From the NCBI GenBank assembly GCA_017303615.1, contig JAFLCK010000014.1:62001-126000 (forward strand): 64,000 nt of DNA, given 5' to 3'. The position numbers were made by a program, and so were the translations under genes. A model generated the notes under the pieces. It was given only the letters and a program-made list of their open reading frames with translations, was not told the origin of the DNA and searched no databases. Positions 16,066-23,989 of the stretch are shown piece by piece. The first letter of the stretch is position 1; each line of letters opens with the position of its first letter. The stretch comes from Obscuribacter phosphatis_A. GTDB taxonomy: Bacteria > Cyanobacteriota > Vampirovibrionia > Obscuribacterales > Obscuribacteraceae.

Positions 16066-17100
16066 GTGGCTTTCTTCAAGAATATTTTTTGGCACGGAAT
16101 CGGTATCGACCTGGGTACCGCCAATACCCTTATATATGTACACGACAAAGGTGTGGTTCTGCGTGAACCGTCGGTTGTGGCGGTTGATGAGAATACCAAT
16201 ATGGTCAGATGGGTGGGTGAAGAAGCCCGCGCCATGATCGGCAGGACCCCTCAAGGTATCAAAGCCATACGTCCTCTTAAGGACGGAGTCATTGCCGACC
16301 TTGAACATGCCAAGGTCATGCTGCGTAAGTTTGTTGAAAGGGTGACCGGAGCCGGCGGCATCAAAAACCCCGATATGGCCATTGGCGTGCCCAGTGGTGT
16401 CACCTCGGTAGAGAAAATTGCCATCAAGTCGGCTGCTGAAAATGCCCGCGCCTCGCAGATTTATTTGCCGGAAGAGCCGATGGCTGCTGCTATTGGAGCC
16501 TCTTTGCCGGTGGTCGAACCAACCGGTTCGATGATCGTCGATATCGGCGGCGGTACAACCGAAGTGGCTGTCATCAGTCTTTCGGGCATTGTTGTGAACG
16601 AGTCGATTCGCATAGCCGGTGATGAACTGACCGAAGCGATTATTTCTTATCTCAAGAAAGTGCACAGTTTAGCCGTGGGTGAGCGCACTGCCGAAGAGAT
16701 CAAATTCAGACTCGGTTCGGCCTTTAGAACCGCAGAGAATGATCGTCTCGATGTAAGAGGCTTGAGCCTTCTCAATCATGTGCCCTGCACCATAACCATC
16801 AGCCGCGGCGAAGTGCGCGAAGCCATGCAAGAGCCGCTCAAAGCCATTGTCGAGTCGGTGAAACGTACCTTGGAACGCACCCCTCCAGAGCTAGCCGCCG
16901 ATATTTTCAATCGCGGCATCTTTCTCACCGGCGGTGGTGCTCTGCTCAGCGGTCTCGATGAGCTTATCTCGCATGAAACCGAAGTGCCTGTTTTTGTGGC
17001 CGAAGATCCGCTTTCTTCTGTGGCGATCGGCACCGGTAAGATGCTCACCGACCCCACATATCGCAGGGTCTTAGAGCAATGTTTGTTCCGCAAGTCTTAG
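16066..17100 (+). CDS. mreB: Rod shape-determining protein MreB
   Basis: Bacterial actin that forms membrane-bound filaments and directs lateral cell-wall synthesis. 344 residues with phosphate-1 GIGIDLGTANTLIYV, the MIGRTPQGIKAIRPLKDGVIADLE segment, phosphate-2 VDIGGGTTEVAVISLSGIV and the adenosine motif LTGGGALLSGLDELIS. An amphipathic N-terminus (MAFFKNIFW) may bind the membrane. GTG start at 16066 after CGGGAG. First of an ordered mreB-mreC-mreD-mrdA operon. Confidence 0.97.
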   Translation: MAFFKNIFWHGIGIDLGTANTLIYVHDKGVVLREPSVVAVDENTNMVRWVGEEARAMIGRTPQGIKAIRPLKDGVIADLEHAKVMLRKFVERVTGAGGIKNPDMAIGVPSGVTSVEKIAIKSAAENARASQIYLPEEPMAAAIGASLPVVEPTGSMIVDIGGGTTEVAVISLSGIVVNESIRIAGDELTEAIISYLKKVHSLAVGERTAEEIKFRLGSAFRTAENDRLDVRGLSLLNHVPCTITISRGEVREAMQEPLKAIVESVKRTLERTPPELAADIFNRGIFLTGGGALLSGLDELISHETEVPVFVAEDPLSSVAIGTGKMLTDPTYRRVLEQCLFRKS

Positions 17101-17120
17101 TCAGCCTTTGATGAGGTAGC

Positions 17121-17918
17121 GTGCAAAACGAGAGTTTTGAGAGCCAGTCTCAGTCTTTGACCGAGTATTTAGTCCTGGGCATGCTGGTCCTCATGGTTGC
17201 CGTGCCTGTTTCTGGCTTTGTGCTTTCGGCAGAAGCCTGGACCTCTGCTTTGTTTGCTAAAGGCGCCTATCAAGTAGAGTCGACTAAAAATTTAGCCGAG
17301 CAGCTCTTTGATGCTTCGGCCAAGATTAGGGCTCTAGAGCGAAAACTAGCTCAAAATGAACTGGAGATGACAAGGCTAAAGCAGGAAGCTCGCGATACAA
17401 GCCGTTTGCGCAGTCTGCTTGAACTAAAGCAAAAATCCAAGCGGCAAACCATTGCCGCCGAAGTTGTTTCGCGCAATGCCGACAACTGGTTTGAGCAAGT
17501 GGTCATCGATAAAGGTTCGGCCGACCATATCACTGTCGGCTCGGCTGTTATCTCGATATCAGGTGTGGTCGGGCAAGTGGTAAAGGTGGACAGTCATGGG
17601 GCTGTGGTCAGATTAATCACCGATCCTGATCAAAAATTGGGTGTTTTGATACCACGTCTGGGTTTGACCGGCATTCTTGTAGGCAATAGTCAAAATCTCG
17701 CCCGCATTGATTTTGTGCCGGTGGGCACCAATGTCAATGTCGGTGACAAAGTGGTTACACTCGGCAAAGCCGGGACCTTCCCTGAGAATCATCCGGTGGG
17801 CAGTGTCGTGGCTGTAAGGCGTGATGCCGAGGGTGCTTCGATGGAAATCGACGTCAAGTTGACTGAGAATTGCTACGACCTCTCCCATGTGCTTGTCTTG
17901 CCGCCGCTTGAGGGCTGA
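17121..17918 (+). CDS. mreC: Rod shape-determining protein MreC
   Basis: Elongasome scaffold linking cytoplasmic MreB to periplasmic PBP2. One membrane helix near residues 17-38, a coiled coil (about 55-105: AEQLFDASAKIRALERKLA onward), then the beta-rich MreC domain with RNADNWFEQVVIDKGSADHI, GVVGQVVKVDSHGAVVRLITDP and VGDKVVTLGKAGTFP. GTG start at 17121, 20 bases after mreB. Position and architecture agree. Confidence 0.93.
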   Translation: MQNESFESQSQSLTEYLVLGMLVLMVAVPVSGFVLSAEAWTSALFAKGAYQVESTKNLAEQLFDASAKIRALERKLAQNELEMTRLKQEARDTSRLRSLLELKQKSKRQTIAAEVVSRNADNWFEQVVIDKGSADHITVGSAVISISGVVGQVVKVDSHGAVVRLITDPDQKLGVLIPRLGLTGILVGNSQNLARIDFVPVGTNVNVGDKVVTLGKAGTFPENHPVGSVVAVRRDAEGASMEIDVKLTENCYDLSHVLVLPPLEG

Positions 17919-17921
17919 AGC

Positions 17922-18518
17922 ATGTATCTTGTTTCCAACCGCACAAGAAGACGATTGTCCGAGGTAGTGGTCGCTATCTTTGTCGTTTATTTGGCTTGGA
18001 TTATTCAGCTTGCTTTGCTCTCGCAATTTCGCTTTGTTGATATTTGCGCCAATCTGCCTATGGCCATGACTATTGTCTGGGGGCTCACTTTCGGCTCTCG
18101 TATGGAAAAGGCCACCAATGACGAATTGCGTGTCTCAAGTCTCTCCGCTGTTTTCATCCGCCAGCTCCTTTCCGGGTCGCCTTCCGGTCTTTTGATTGGT
18201 GCTTTTTTTGCCGCCCTGGCTGCCTCGGTCATGCCTGTCTATCCTGTTTGCTATCCTCTTATTGGCTGGATAGCCGGCTATTTTTCTTTGCGCAATTTCA
18301 ATCAAGCGGCCTTTCTTTGCATACCTCTGACTGTCTTGCTCAATTTTCTGGCTGAGATGATTATGGCTTTGCAGCTAAATCTAGCTGGACGTCCCGATGT
18401 ATTTAGCCATTTGGTACAGATTAGTTTCCCCGAGGCTTTCCTGAGCGGCATCATCGCTCCCGTGCTCTTTATTCCGATGCGAGGCTGGTTCCAGTATTCG
18501 CTTTATCTCGACAGGTGA
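17922..18518 (+). CDS. mreD: MreD-like inner membrane protein
   Basis: Small polytopic membrane protein of 198 residues with about five predicted helices (for example 17-37, 88-108, 112-128, 142-158, 175-190). Sequence signals are weak, as is usual in MreD; the call rests on topology and its place between mreC (3 bases upstream) and mrdA (overlapping stop/start). Helps stabilise MreC and the elongasome. Confidence 0.75.
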   Translation: MYLVSNRTRRRLSEVVVAIFVVYLAWIIQLALLSQFRFVDICANLPMAMTIVWGLTFGSRMEKATNDELRVSSLSAVFIRQLLSGSPSGLLIGAFFAALAASVMPVYPVCYPLIGWIAGYFSLRNFNQAAFLCIPLTVLLNFLAEMIMALQLNLAGRPDVFSHLVQISFPEAFLSGIIAPVLFIPMRGWFQYSLYLDR

Positions 18519-18523
18519 AGAGC

Positions 18524-20368
18524 ATGTTTACCCGCGAGAGCAGAAGCACAACCTCGACTATCTCATTTGGTGAGAGAGACTTCCGCCCGAAAGTGGTGAT
18601 TCTCACTGTCGTCATTGGCCTGGCCATGCTTGCTCTTCTTGCTCGTCTTGTCTGGTTGCAGATCGTCCAAAATCCTTATTACAAAGGGCAGGCGGTGGAG
18701 AACTCCACCCGTGTTACCTTTTTGCGGGCGCCGCGGGGTAATATTTATGACCGACACGGCACCCTGATTGCCACCAATAAGCAGTCTCTATCGATGGTGG
18801 CAATACCGGCCCAGTTGGACAATGTCCAAGACCTCAGTCGGCGGCTGGCGCCAATTTTGAGCAGTCCCGAGCCTAAGATACTGGCTTCGCTTCTCAAGGC
18901 TAAGGCTTCTGGCTCGGTACTGCCGGTGGTGATTGAGCGAGATCTCGATATGGAGATCGTCAGTAAGTTTTATGAGAAGAAAATCTTTCTCAAAGGCATC
19001 GATATCTTGCAGGATGTCAGCCGCAGCTATCCCCATGGCGAAGTAACTGCCCATGTGCTCGGTTATTGCGGCGAGATTACCCAGTCTCAGCTAAAGCGCC
19101 GCAAAGGACGCAAAATGGGTGACGTTATCGGTCAAGACGGCGTAGAGCGTCTTTACGATGATCAGCTGAGAGGAATAGACGGTGAACAGAGGGTGCGGGT
19201 CAATGCCATGGGGCAGTCGCTCTCGGCTGAAACGGCTCGTCCGCAAATAACTCGCAAATCTACTGCCGGCAAGCCGGTGGTGCTTTCTTTAGATCTGGAA
19301 TTGCAGAAAGCCGCCTATGAAGCCTTGGGCGAGCGCTCGGGTGCTATTGTAGCCATCGACCCGCGCACCGGCGAGATTCTCACCATGGTTTCGCGCCCAA
19401 GTTTTGACCCTAATGTCTTTACCAAGCGCATCACACCCGATGTTTGGAAGCGCATCAATGCCCCCGACCATCCTCTCTTTAACCGCGCTCTATCAGGCTA
19501 TCCGCCGGGTTCTATTTGGAAAGCCTTTACACTTTTGGCGGCTCTTGAGAGTAAGGCGGTCAAGCCTGATACCAAATTGCATGTTTCGGGCGGTATCTCT
19601 CTTGGTGGCTTCTTCTTTGGCGACTGGACCGGCACCACCGGTTTGTTTGACCTGGTTAAGTGTTTGGCTTGGTCTAGAGACTCAGCTTTCTACCAGATGG
19701 CGCTCAAGATGACGCCCGAGCAAATTAAGGAATGGGCGATGAAATTTGGTGCCGGGCGTCCCACCGGTGTCGAGCTCAGGCATGAGAGCAAAGGTTTGGT
19801 GCCCGACTCGGAATGGAAGCTCAGGGTCTATAAAGAGAAGTGGTATCCGGGAAATACCTTGCACATGTCCATCGGTCAGACCTATGTGCAGGTGACACCA
19901 GTACAAGCGGCTCGTATGTTCGCCGGTTTAGGTATGAAAGGGCAGGTGCCTAATCTGCATCTGGTCATTAAGATAGGCGATCGTCTCATCCCGCCACCCA
20001 AGCCAGAAATAGTCAAAACCAATCCAGTCTATTTGAAAGTAGTTCTCGATGGTCTCAAGGCGGTTGTGGCCAGTGGCACCGGCGGCGCCACCAGGCTGGG
20101 CAATGTGGAAGTGGCTGGCAAGACCGGTTCGGCGGAAGCCCCTCCAGCCGGCAGTAAGACCCATGCTTGGTTTGCTTGCTATGCTCCGGCCGACAATCCG
20201 CGCATTGCCGTGGCTTGCTTTGTCGAGCACGGCGGTCACGGTGGTTCGACTGCGGCACCGCTTGCTAGAGTGGTTTTAGAAAAATTCTTTGCGGTCGGAC
20301 AAGACGATACCACTGCCGGTGCGACCCAGAATGCAGCTGCCGCGGGCAAGAAGAACAAACCGCACTAA
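18524..20368 (+). CDS. mrdA: Penicillin-binding protein 2 (elongation-specific transpeptidase)
   Basis: Class B PBP that crosslinks peptidoglycan during rod elongation. An N-terminal helix (VVILTVVIGLAMLALLARLVW) anchors it; RAPRGNIYDRHGTLIATNK opens the pedestal domain; the transpeptidase domain has SxxK in GYPPGSIWKAFT, a SRDS motif in place of SxN, and KTG in VAGKTGSAEAPP. About 614 residues. GTG at 18515 overlaps the mreD stop; ATG at 18524 has AGGTGA at good spacing and is preferred, though either is possible. The usual partner rodA does not follow. Confidence 0.94.
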   Translation: MFTRESRSTTSTISFGERDFRPKVVILTVVIGLAMLALLARLVWLQIVQNPYYKGQAVENSTRVTFLRAPRGNIYDRHGTLIATNKQSLSMVAIPAQLDNVQDLSRRLAPILSSPEPKILASLLKAKASGSVLPVVIERDLDMEIVSKFYEKKIFLKGIDILQDVSRSYPHGEVTAHVLGYCGEITQSQLKRRKGRKMGDVIGQDGVERLYDDQLRGIDGEQRVRVNAMGQSLSAETARPQITRKSTAGKPVVLSLDLELQKAAYEALGERSGAIVAIDPRTGEILTMVSRPSFDPNVFTKRITPDVWKRINAPDHPLFNRALSGYPPGSIWKAFTLLAALESKAVKPDTKLHVSGGISLGGFFFGDWTGTTGLFDLVKCLAWSRDSAFYQMALKMTPEQIKEWAMKFGAGRPTGVELRHESKGLVPDSEWKLRVYKEKWYPGNTLHMSIGQTYVQVTPVQAARMFAGLGMKGQVPNLHLVIKIGDRLIPPPKPEIVKTNPVYLKVVLDGLKAVVASGTGGATRLGNVEVAGKTGSAEAPPAGSKTHAWFACYAPADNPRIAVACFVEHGGHGGSTAAPLARVVLEKFFAVGQDDTTAGATQNAAAAGKKNKPH

Positions 20369-20373
20369 ATTTG

Positions 20374-20390
20374 TATATGCTCGGCATATA
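20374..20390. promoter_or_regulatory. Perfect 7-bp inverted repeat after mrdA
   Basis: TATATGC (20374-20380), TCG, GCATATA (20384-20390), six bases after the mrdA stop. It has no T-run, so it is more likely an operator or mRNA-end structure than a Rho-independent terminator. Confidence 0.35.
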
Positions 20391-20467
20391 AAGTAGTTGG
20401 AATGGACAAAGGCGGCGCTTTTGGCGATAATCTTTATCTATTATTCAAATGCTTCAGGAGCGCGCCA

Positions 20468-21250
20468 ATGATTCAGCCCCAGTCTCTAGAAGATGGACCC
20501 CAGGCTAATTTACCGCCTACCAATCTGGATGATTATCAGGGACTACTCAACGATGGTGGCAGCGATTTCATCATGGACGCCTTCATTGATCAAGCTGTGG
20601 AAGAGTCGATGTTCTCTGCCGAGGAAGTGATGATTGCCATCGCCGAAGAACAAGCCAAACTTTCGGAAGAAGTTGGGGTTGAAAGTGGTGCATCTTTCGA
20701 CGCCAGTCCTGATGCTGAACTTTGTCAGACCACCGATGTCACCGAAAATTTGAAGCAGTTGCCTGCCAATACTATGGTTGGTGCCAGTGATAAGGTTTCG
20801 CGCAAGGCTCTGGTCAATTTGCTCGAAGGTTTTGTCGACGTGCTCAAATCTGAATCTGAGCCCGATGAAGAAGGTCGGCAATATAGGGTTGAATTGGTCT
20901 CAAGCGTCAAGCCTATAGAAGCTCATGTGGATGATCGCACTCAAGAAATCGAGAATCTGAGAAGTCTGGTTATCGAAGCGCAAGACACGATAATAAAACT
21001 ATTGACCGATAGAGTGGAAGATCGAGCCAAGATTGCAACGCTCGAGACCCAGGTGGCTTTATTGCCCGACTTGCAGGCGCAAGCCGACCGCGCCATGGCT
21101 GCAGCCGTCAAAACTGAAGAGTATAGAACTGAGCTGACCAAGATCAAATTTGAAGTAGATCGCTTCAAGCTCTTCCGGGTGCGCAGCGAAGAGGGCTCGC
21201 TTTGGGCGCGAATCAAGCGTTGGTTCGTCAAGCCCGATAGCAACCAGTAA
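20468..21250 (+). CDS. Acidic coiled-coil protein of unknown function
   Basis: Unrecognised, about 260 residues from ATG at 20468 (AGGAG at about 20456; the upstream TTG/ATG starts lack one). The N-terminal 130 residues are acidic and low in order (many Asp/Glu/Ser). Residues about 160-240 are a predicted coiled coil (QEIENLRSLVIEAQDTIIKL and following heptads). The short C-terminus is basic and aromatic (LWARIKRWFVKP) and could touch membrane or nucleic acid. No signal peptide. It follows the mre operon and may share its transcript; a role in shape is only a guess. Confidence 0.68.
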   Translation: MIQPQSLEDGPQANLPPTNLDDYQGLLNDGGSDFIMDAFIDQAVEESMFSAEEVMIAIAEEQAKLSEEVGVESGASFDASPDAELCQTTDVTENLKQLPANTMVGASDKVSRKALVNLLEGFVDVLKSESEPDEEGRQYRVELVSSVKPIEAHVDDRTQEIENLRSLVIEAQDTIIKLLTDRVEDRAKIATLETQVALLPDLQAQADRAMAAAVKTEEYRTELTKIKFEVDRFKLFRVRSEEGSLWARIKRWFVKPDSNQ

Positions 21251-21261
21251 TATAAGAAGTC

Positions 21262-22188
21262 TTAGCTAAAGACGGCACAGTCTTTTAACTTGCTTCTCAG
21301 TCTAGCCGCGCCGATTTCGGTGATTCTTGTGTCGCGCAATTCAAGATGTTCCAGGGTTGTGAGATTTTCCAGGTGGTTGAGACCTTTGTCAGTGATCAAA
21401 GTGCCGTTCAAAAAGAGAACTTTGATTGTTTTTGATTGCGAAAGTTCACTGAGGGCATCATCGCCGATTTCGGTGTCGTTCAGATAAAGAGTTTCCAGAC
21501 CCAACTGGGCCAGGTGCGGGGCGCAGCAATTGCTGATTTTGCTGTAGGAAAGGTCTAGTTCGTTGATGCGGCTGCGTCCCTCGCTCAGATAGGCTGGACC
21601 GCTGTCGTCAATCGATGCCGGTAGATGCAGGCGCTTTAGGCTCTCAAAGCCCTTGCAAAGATTGGCCAAGGCGTGGCTGGTCAAAGAAGTGCTCTTCAAA
21701 GTAAGGGAGGTCAATGAGGGCAGGTCCTTTATTAAGAGGAGCTGTTCGTCTCTCACCGAGGCCCCTGTCAGCCAGATTGTTTCCAGACTTTGGATCTTGC
21801 CTATTACTTCCAGGTCTTTGCCCGATATGGCGGCAAAATCTAGACGTAGCTCCACCAGCTCGCTCTCGACCAGACCGGCCAGGACGCCGCTCGAAAATGT
21901 ACACATGGAAAAGTCGGCAGACTCTAGCTGCTTAAGGCTTTCTGCTACTTTTGGCAGTTCTTTGTCGTTGAAATCGTAGGAAAAGGCCAGTCCCAGGAGG
22001 CTATCGTCCTTTATCTCTAGGGCCACCTGATTTTGTGCCTGGCCAACCCAGGTTTTTGAATGGGGGAAAGCTCTCTGCGCTAGATAGAGATTGCCTGCGG
22101 ACCGTGCTAGGGGGAAGTGGAGTTTAACTGCCTGCATAAATTTCCAGTGGTTTGCTTTGTGAAACAGATTGGACGGACCAGAGAGCAC
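21262..22188 (-). CDS. Leucine-rich repeat protein
   Basis: About 308 residues with at least six leucine-rich repeats of about 24 residues in the C-terminal two thirds, for example LETIWLTGASVRDEQLLLI, LTSLTLKSTSLTSHALANL, LETLYLNDTEIGDDALSEL, IKVLFLNGTLITDKGLNHL and LEHLELRDTRITEIGAARL. The pattern LxxLxLxxTxITDxGLxxL is that of cysteine-containing/GALA-like LRRs, a protein-interaction fold. No signal peptide is evident. Start uncertain: GTG at 22188 gives the longest form, ATG at 22137 is the alternative; neither has a clear ribosome binding site. Convergent with the coiled-coil gene. Confidence 0.8.
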   Translation of the reverse strand: MLSGPSNLFHKANHWKFMQAVKLHFPLARSAGNLYLAQRAFPHSKTWVGQAQNQVALEIKDDSLLGLAFSYDFNDKELPKVAESLKQLESADFSMCTFSSGVLAGLVESELVELRLDFAAISGKDLEVIGKIQSLETIWLTGASVRDEQLLLIKDLPSLTSLTLKSTSLTSHALANLCKGFESLKRLHLPASIDDSGPAYLSEGRSRINELDLSYSKISNCCAPHLAQLGLETLYLNDTEIGDDALSELSQSKTIKVLFLNGTLITDKGLNHLENLTTLEHLELRDTRITEIGAARLRSKLKDCAVFS

Positions 22189-22305
22189 AGATAAGAAAGG
22201 TTCATTAATTGGTCGACCATGGGAGAAACCGTGTCGTCGATTTCCAGCTATTAGATTAACCTGTTGAAATCTTATACCCCCCTCTCCCTTGAAAATATAA
22301 ATCCT

Positions 22306-23109
22306 ATGACTGATTTCTTTCCTTACGACCGCAATGGCCGGTCAGTTGACGGTTCATATAATCCCGAATTCGATTATGAAGATCGGACTCTGCGTCAGTT
22401 CGTCAATGACCAGATGATGGGTCAGATGAGTAGGGGCTATTACAGCGGTCCGCCCGAGCATCTTGCCTATCAGCAAGACTATCGCCAAGATGCTGTCTAC
22501 AGGCCTCAGGGCAATCCAGATTCTTTATATATGCAGAATCCCTATTTAGATTATGCCGACGAGCGCTCCGGCTATCGCCGACCGATGCCGCCTGACATGC
22601 AGTCTGAAATGCAACCAGTTCAATACGCTCAGTATCGTCCCGAAGGGGGCGAGCGCGGTAGCAGTCGCGACAGTCGCCGCCATAGCTGGACCGAGGGTGA
22701 AATTCGCGATTTTTATCGTCTAGATGACACAGTCTCTGGTCTGAACGGGCAGTCTATCAATAGATTTTTCCCAAATATGGACCCAGACGTTGCCTGCGCC
22801 AAAGCGGTCAGTCTGGCCATCAAAAAGGCCTGGGGCTACAATGTCGATGAAGTCAATGTCAACCGTCTCGAACAGAGGCTGCGCGGCTTCGGCTTCACCC
22901 AGGTGAGTTCTCCCCGTGATGTTAAGCCGGGCGATGTAATCCTGGCTTATCGCGAACAGGGCGATTATTCCCATTCGGCAATCTATATGGGCAATGACCG
23001 TATCTTCAATAATGACAGCAAAACAGGGCTGATGAGAATGGAGTCGATAACCAAGTTTAACGAAGCTCAGTTCAAGCGCTTTGTCATCTTGCGTAAGCCC
23101 TCTGCTTAA
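22306..23109 (+). CDS. Protein with C-terminal papain-like (NlpC/CHAP-type) domain
   Basis: About 267 residues. The first 130 are Tyr/Gln/Pro/Arg-rich and probably disordered. The last 110 look like a cysteine-peptidase fold of the NlpC/P60-CHAP group: a helix carrying Cys164 (PDVACAKAVSLAIKKAWG), then VKPGDVILAYREQGDYSHSAIYMGNDRI, where PGDV and S-H223-SAIYMG match the His-containing strands of peptidoglycan endopeptidases/amidases. No signal peptide is seen, so export would need another route, or the substrate is not cell wall. ATG at 22306 is preferred over TTG 22264; no strong ribosome binding site for either. Confidence 0.62.
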   Translation: MTDFFPYDRNGRSVDGSYNPEFDYEDRTLRQFVNDQMMGQMSRGYYSGPPEHLAYQQDYRQDAVYRPQGNPDSLYMQNPYLDYADERSGYRRPMPPDMQSEMQPVQYAQYRPEGGERGSSRDSRRHSWTEGEIRDFYRLDDTVSGLNGQSINRFFPNMDPDVACAKAVSLAIKKAWGYNVDEVNVNRLEQRLRGFGFTQVSSPRDVKPGDVILAYREQGDYSHSAIYMGNDRIFNNDSKTGLMRMESITKFNEAQFKRFVILRKPSA

Positions 23110-23219
23110 CTGCTGTTTAAGTCATCTGTATAAGTTTTCAGATTTGCTTTATCAGACTCTGCGATAAGCTCTCGCGCTTTCGTGGCATAAAAGCTGGGTC
23201 TGGTTTTGCGGATCTGCTC

Positions 23220-23942
23220 ATGGAATTTGATATCAGGCTGGTGGCGCCTCTTGCCACTACAATTGGTATCATGGTCAGTATTTATCTTTGGATACTGAAC
23301 CAGAAAAAGAAGCGCTTGAGCTTCAAGGTACTCTCTTGCGAACCAATACTGAAGCTCTCAGGCTATGCCCGCCGTCATTTGCAGGTGCGCTTTGACGGAC
23401 AGATAGTCGACGACGCTTCAGTTGTGCTTTTGCGCCTGACCAATAGTGGCCATCTGCCCATCAATGTCTCAGATTACATCAGCGAAATTTCGATTTGCTT
23501 CAATCCCGGTGCCCTGGTTTTAATGGCTGACGTAAGAGCCACTGCCCCCGCCGATCTCGATGAGCGTACCGAGGCAAGAGGTTCACTCGGCCTAATCAAG
23601 ACCTTGGAAGACCGCCGCGTTGTTTTAGAGCGGGTCTTACTCAATGATGGTGATTCTCTGACTTTGCAGGTAGTGGTGCGCAATCATAGCGGACGGCTGC
23701 AAGTGAAAGGACATATCAACGGTATTTCCAAAATCGAAGAAGAGAAAAAATATCTTCTCACTCCTCGCCTACTCACCAGCGGCGGTGTGACTATAATGAT
23801 CGCCAGCATGTTCCTTTGCGAGCCAAGCTCTTTCTTCTATTGGGGTTTCGAAGACATCTTGCCCTATGTGCAGCTCTTTGCCATGGGTCTGCTCTTGCTT
23901 TTGGTTGGTTTGCGCTGGCCCAAGCCCATAGATTTGGTTTAG
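23220..23942 (+). CDS. Membrane protein of unknown function
   Basis: 240 residues, unrecognised. One N-terminal helix (about 8-27: LVAPLATTIGIMVSIYLWIL), a soluble middle of about 160 residues with a beta-rich pattern (VVLLRLTNSGHLPINVSDYI reads like an Ig-like or C2-like sandwich), and two closing helices (about 180-197, 205-232). The soluble part would be cytoplasmic or periplasmic depending on topology. It precedes a CHASE3 receptor by 48 bases on the same strand, so the two may be co-expressed. Confidence 0.6.
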   Translation: MEFDIRLVAPLATTIGIMVSIYLWILNQKKKRLSFKVLSCEPILKLSGYARRHLQVRFDGQIVDDASVVLLRLTNSGHLPINVSDYISEISICFNPGALVLMADVRATAPADLDERTEARGSLGLIKTLEDRRVVLERVLLNDGDSLTLQVVVRNHSGRLQVKGHINGISKIEEEKKYLLTPRLLTSGGVTIMIASMFLCEPSSFFYWGFEDILPYVQLFAMGLLLLLVGLRWPKPIDLV

Positions 23943-23989
23943 AGACTTAGAAAAGACACAGATATAGATAGTTTTGCTGGAGGGCGCAG

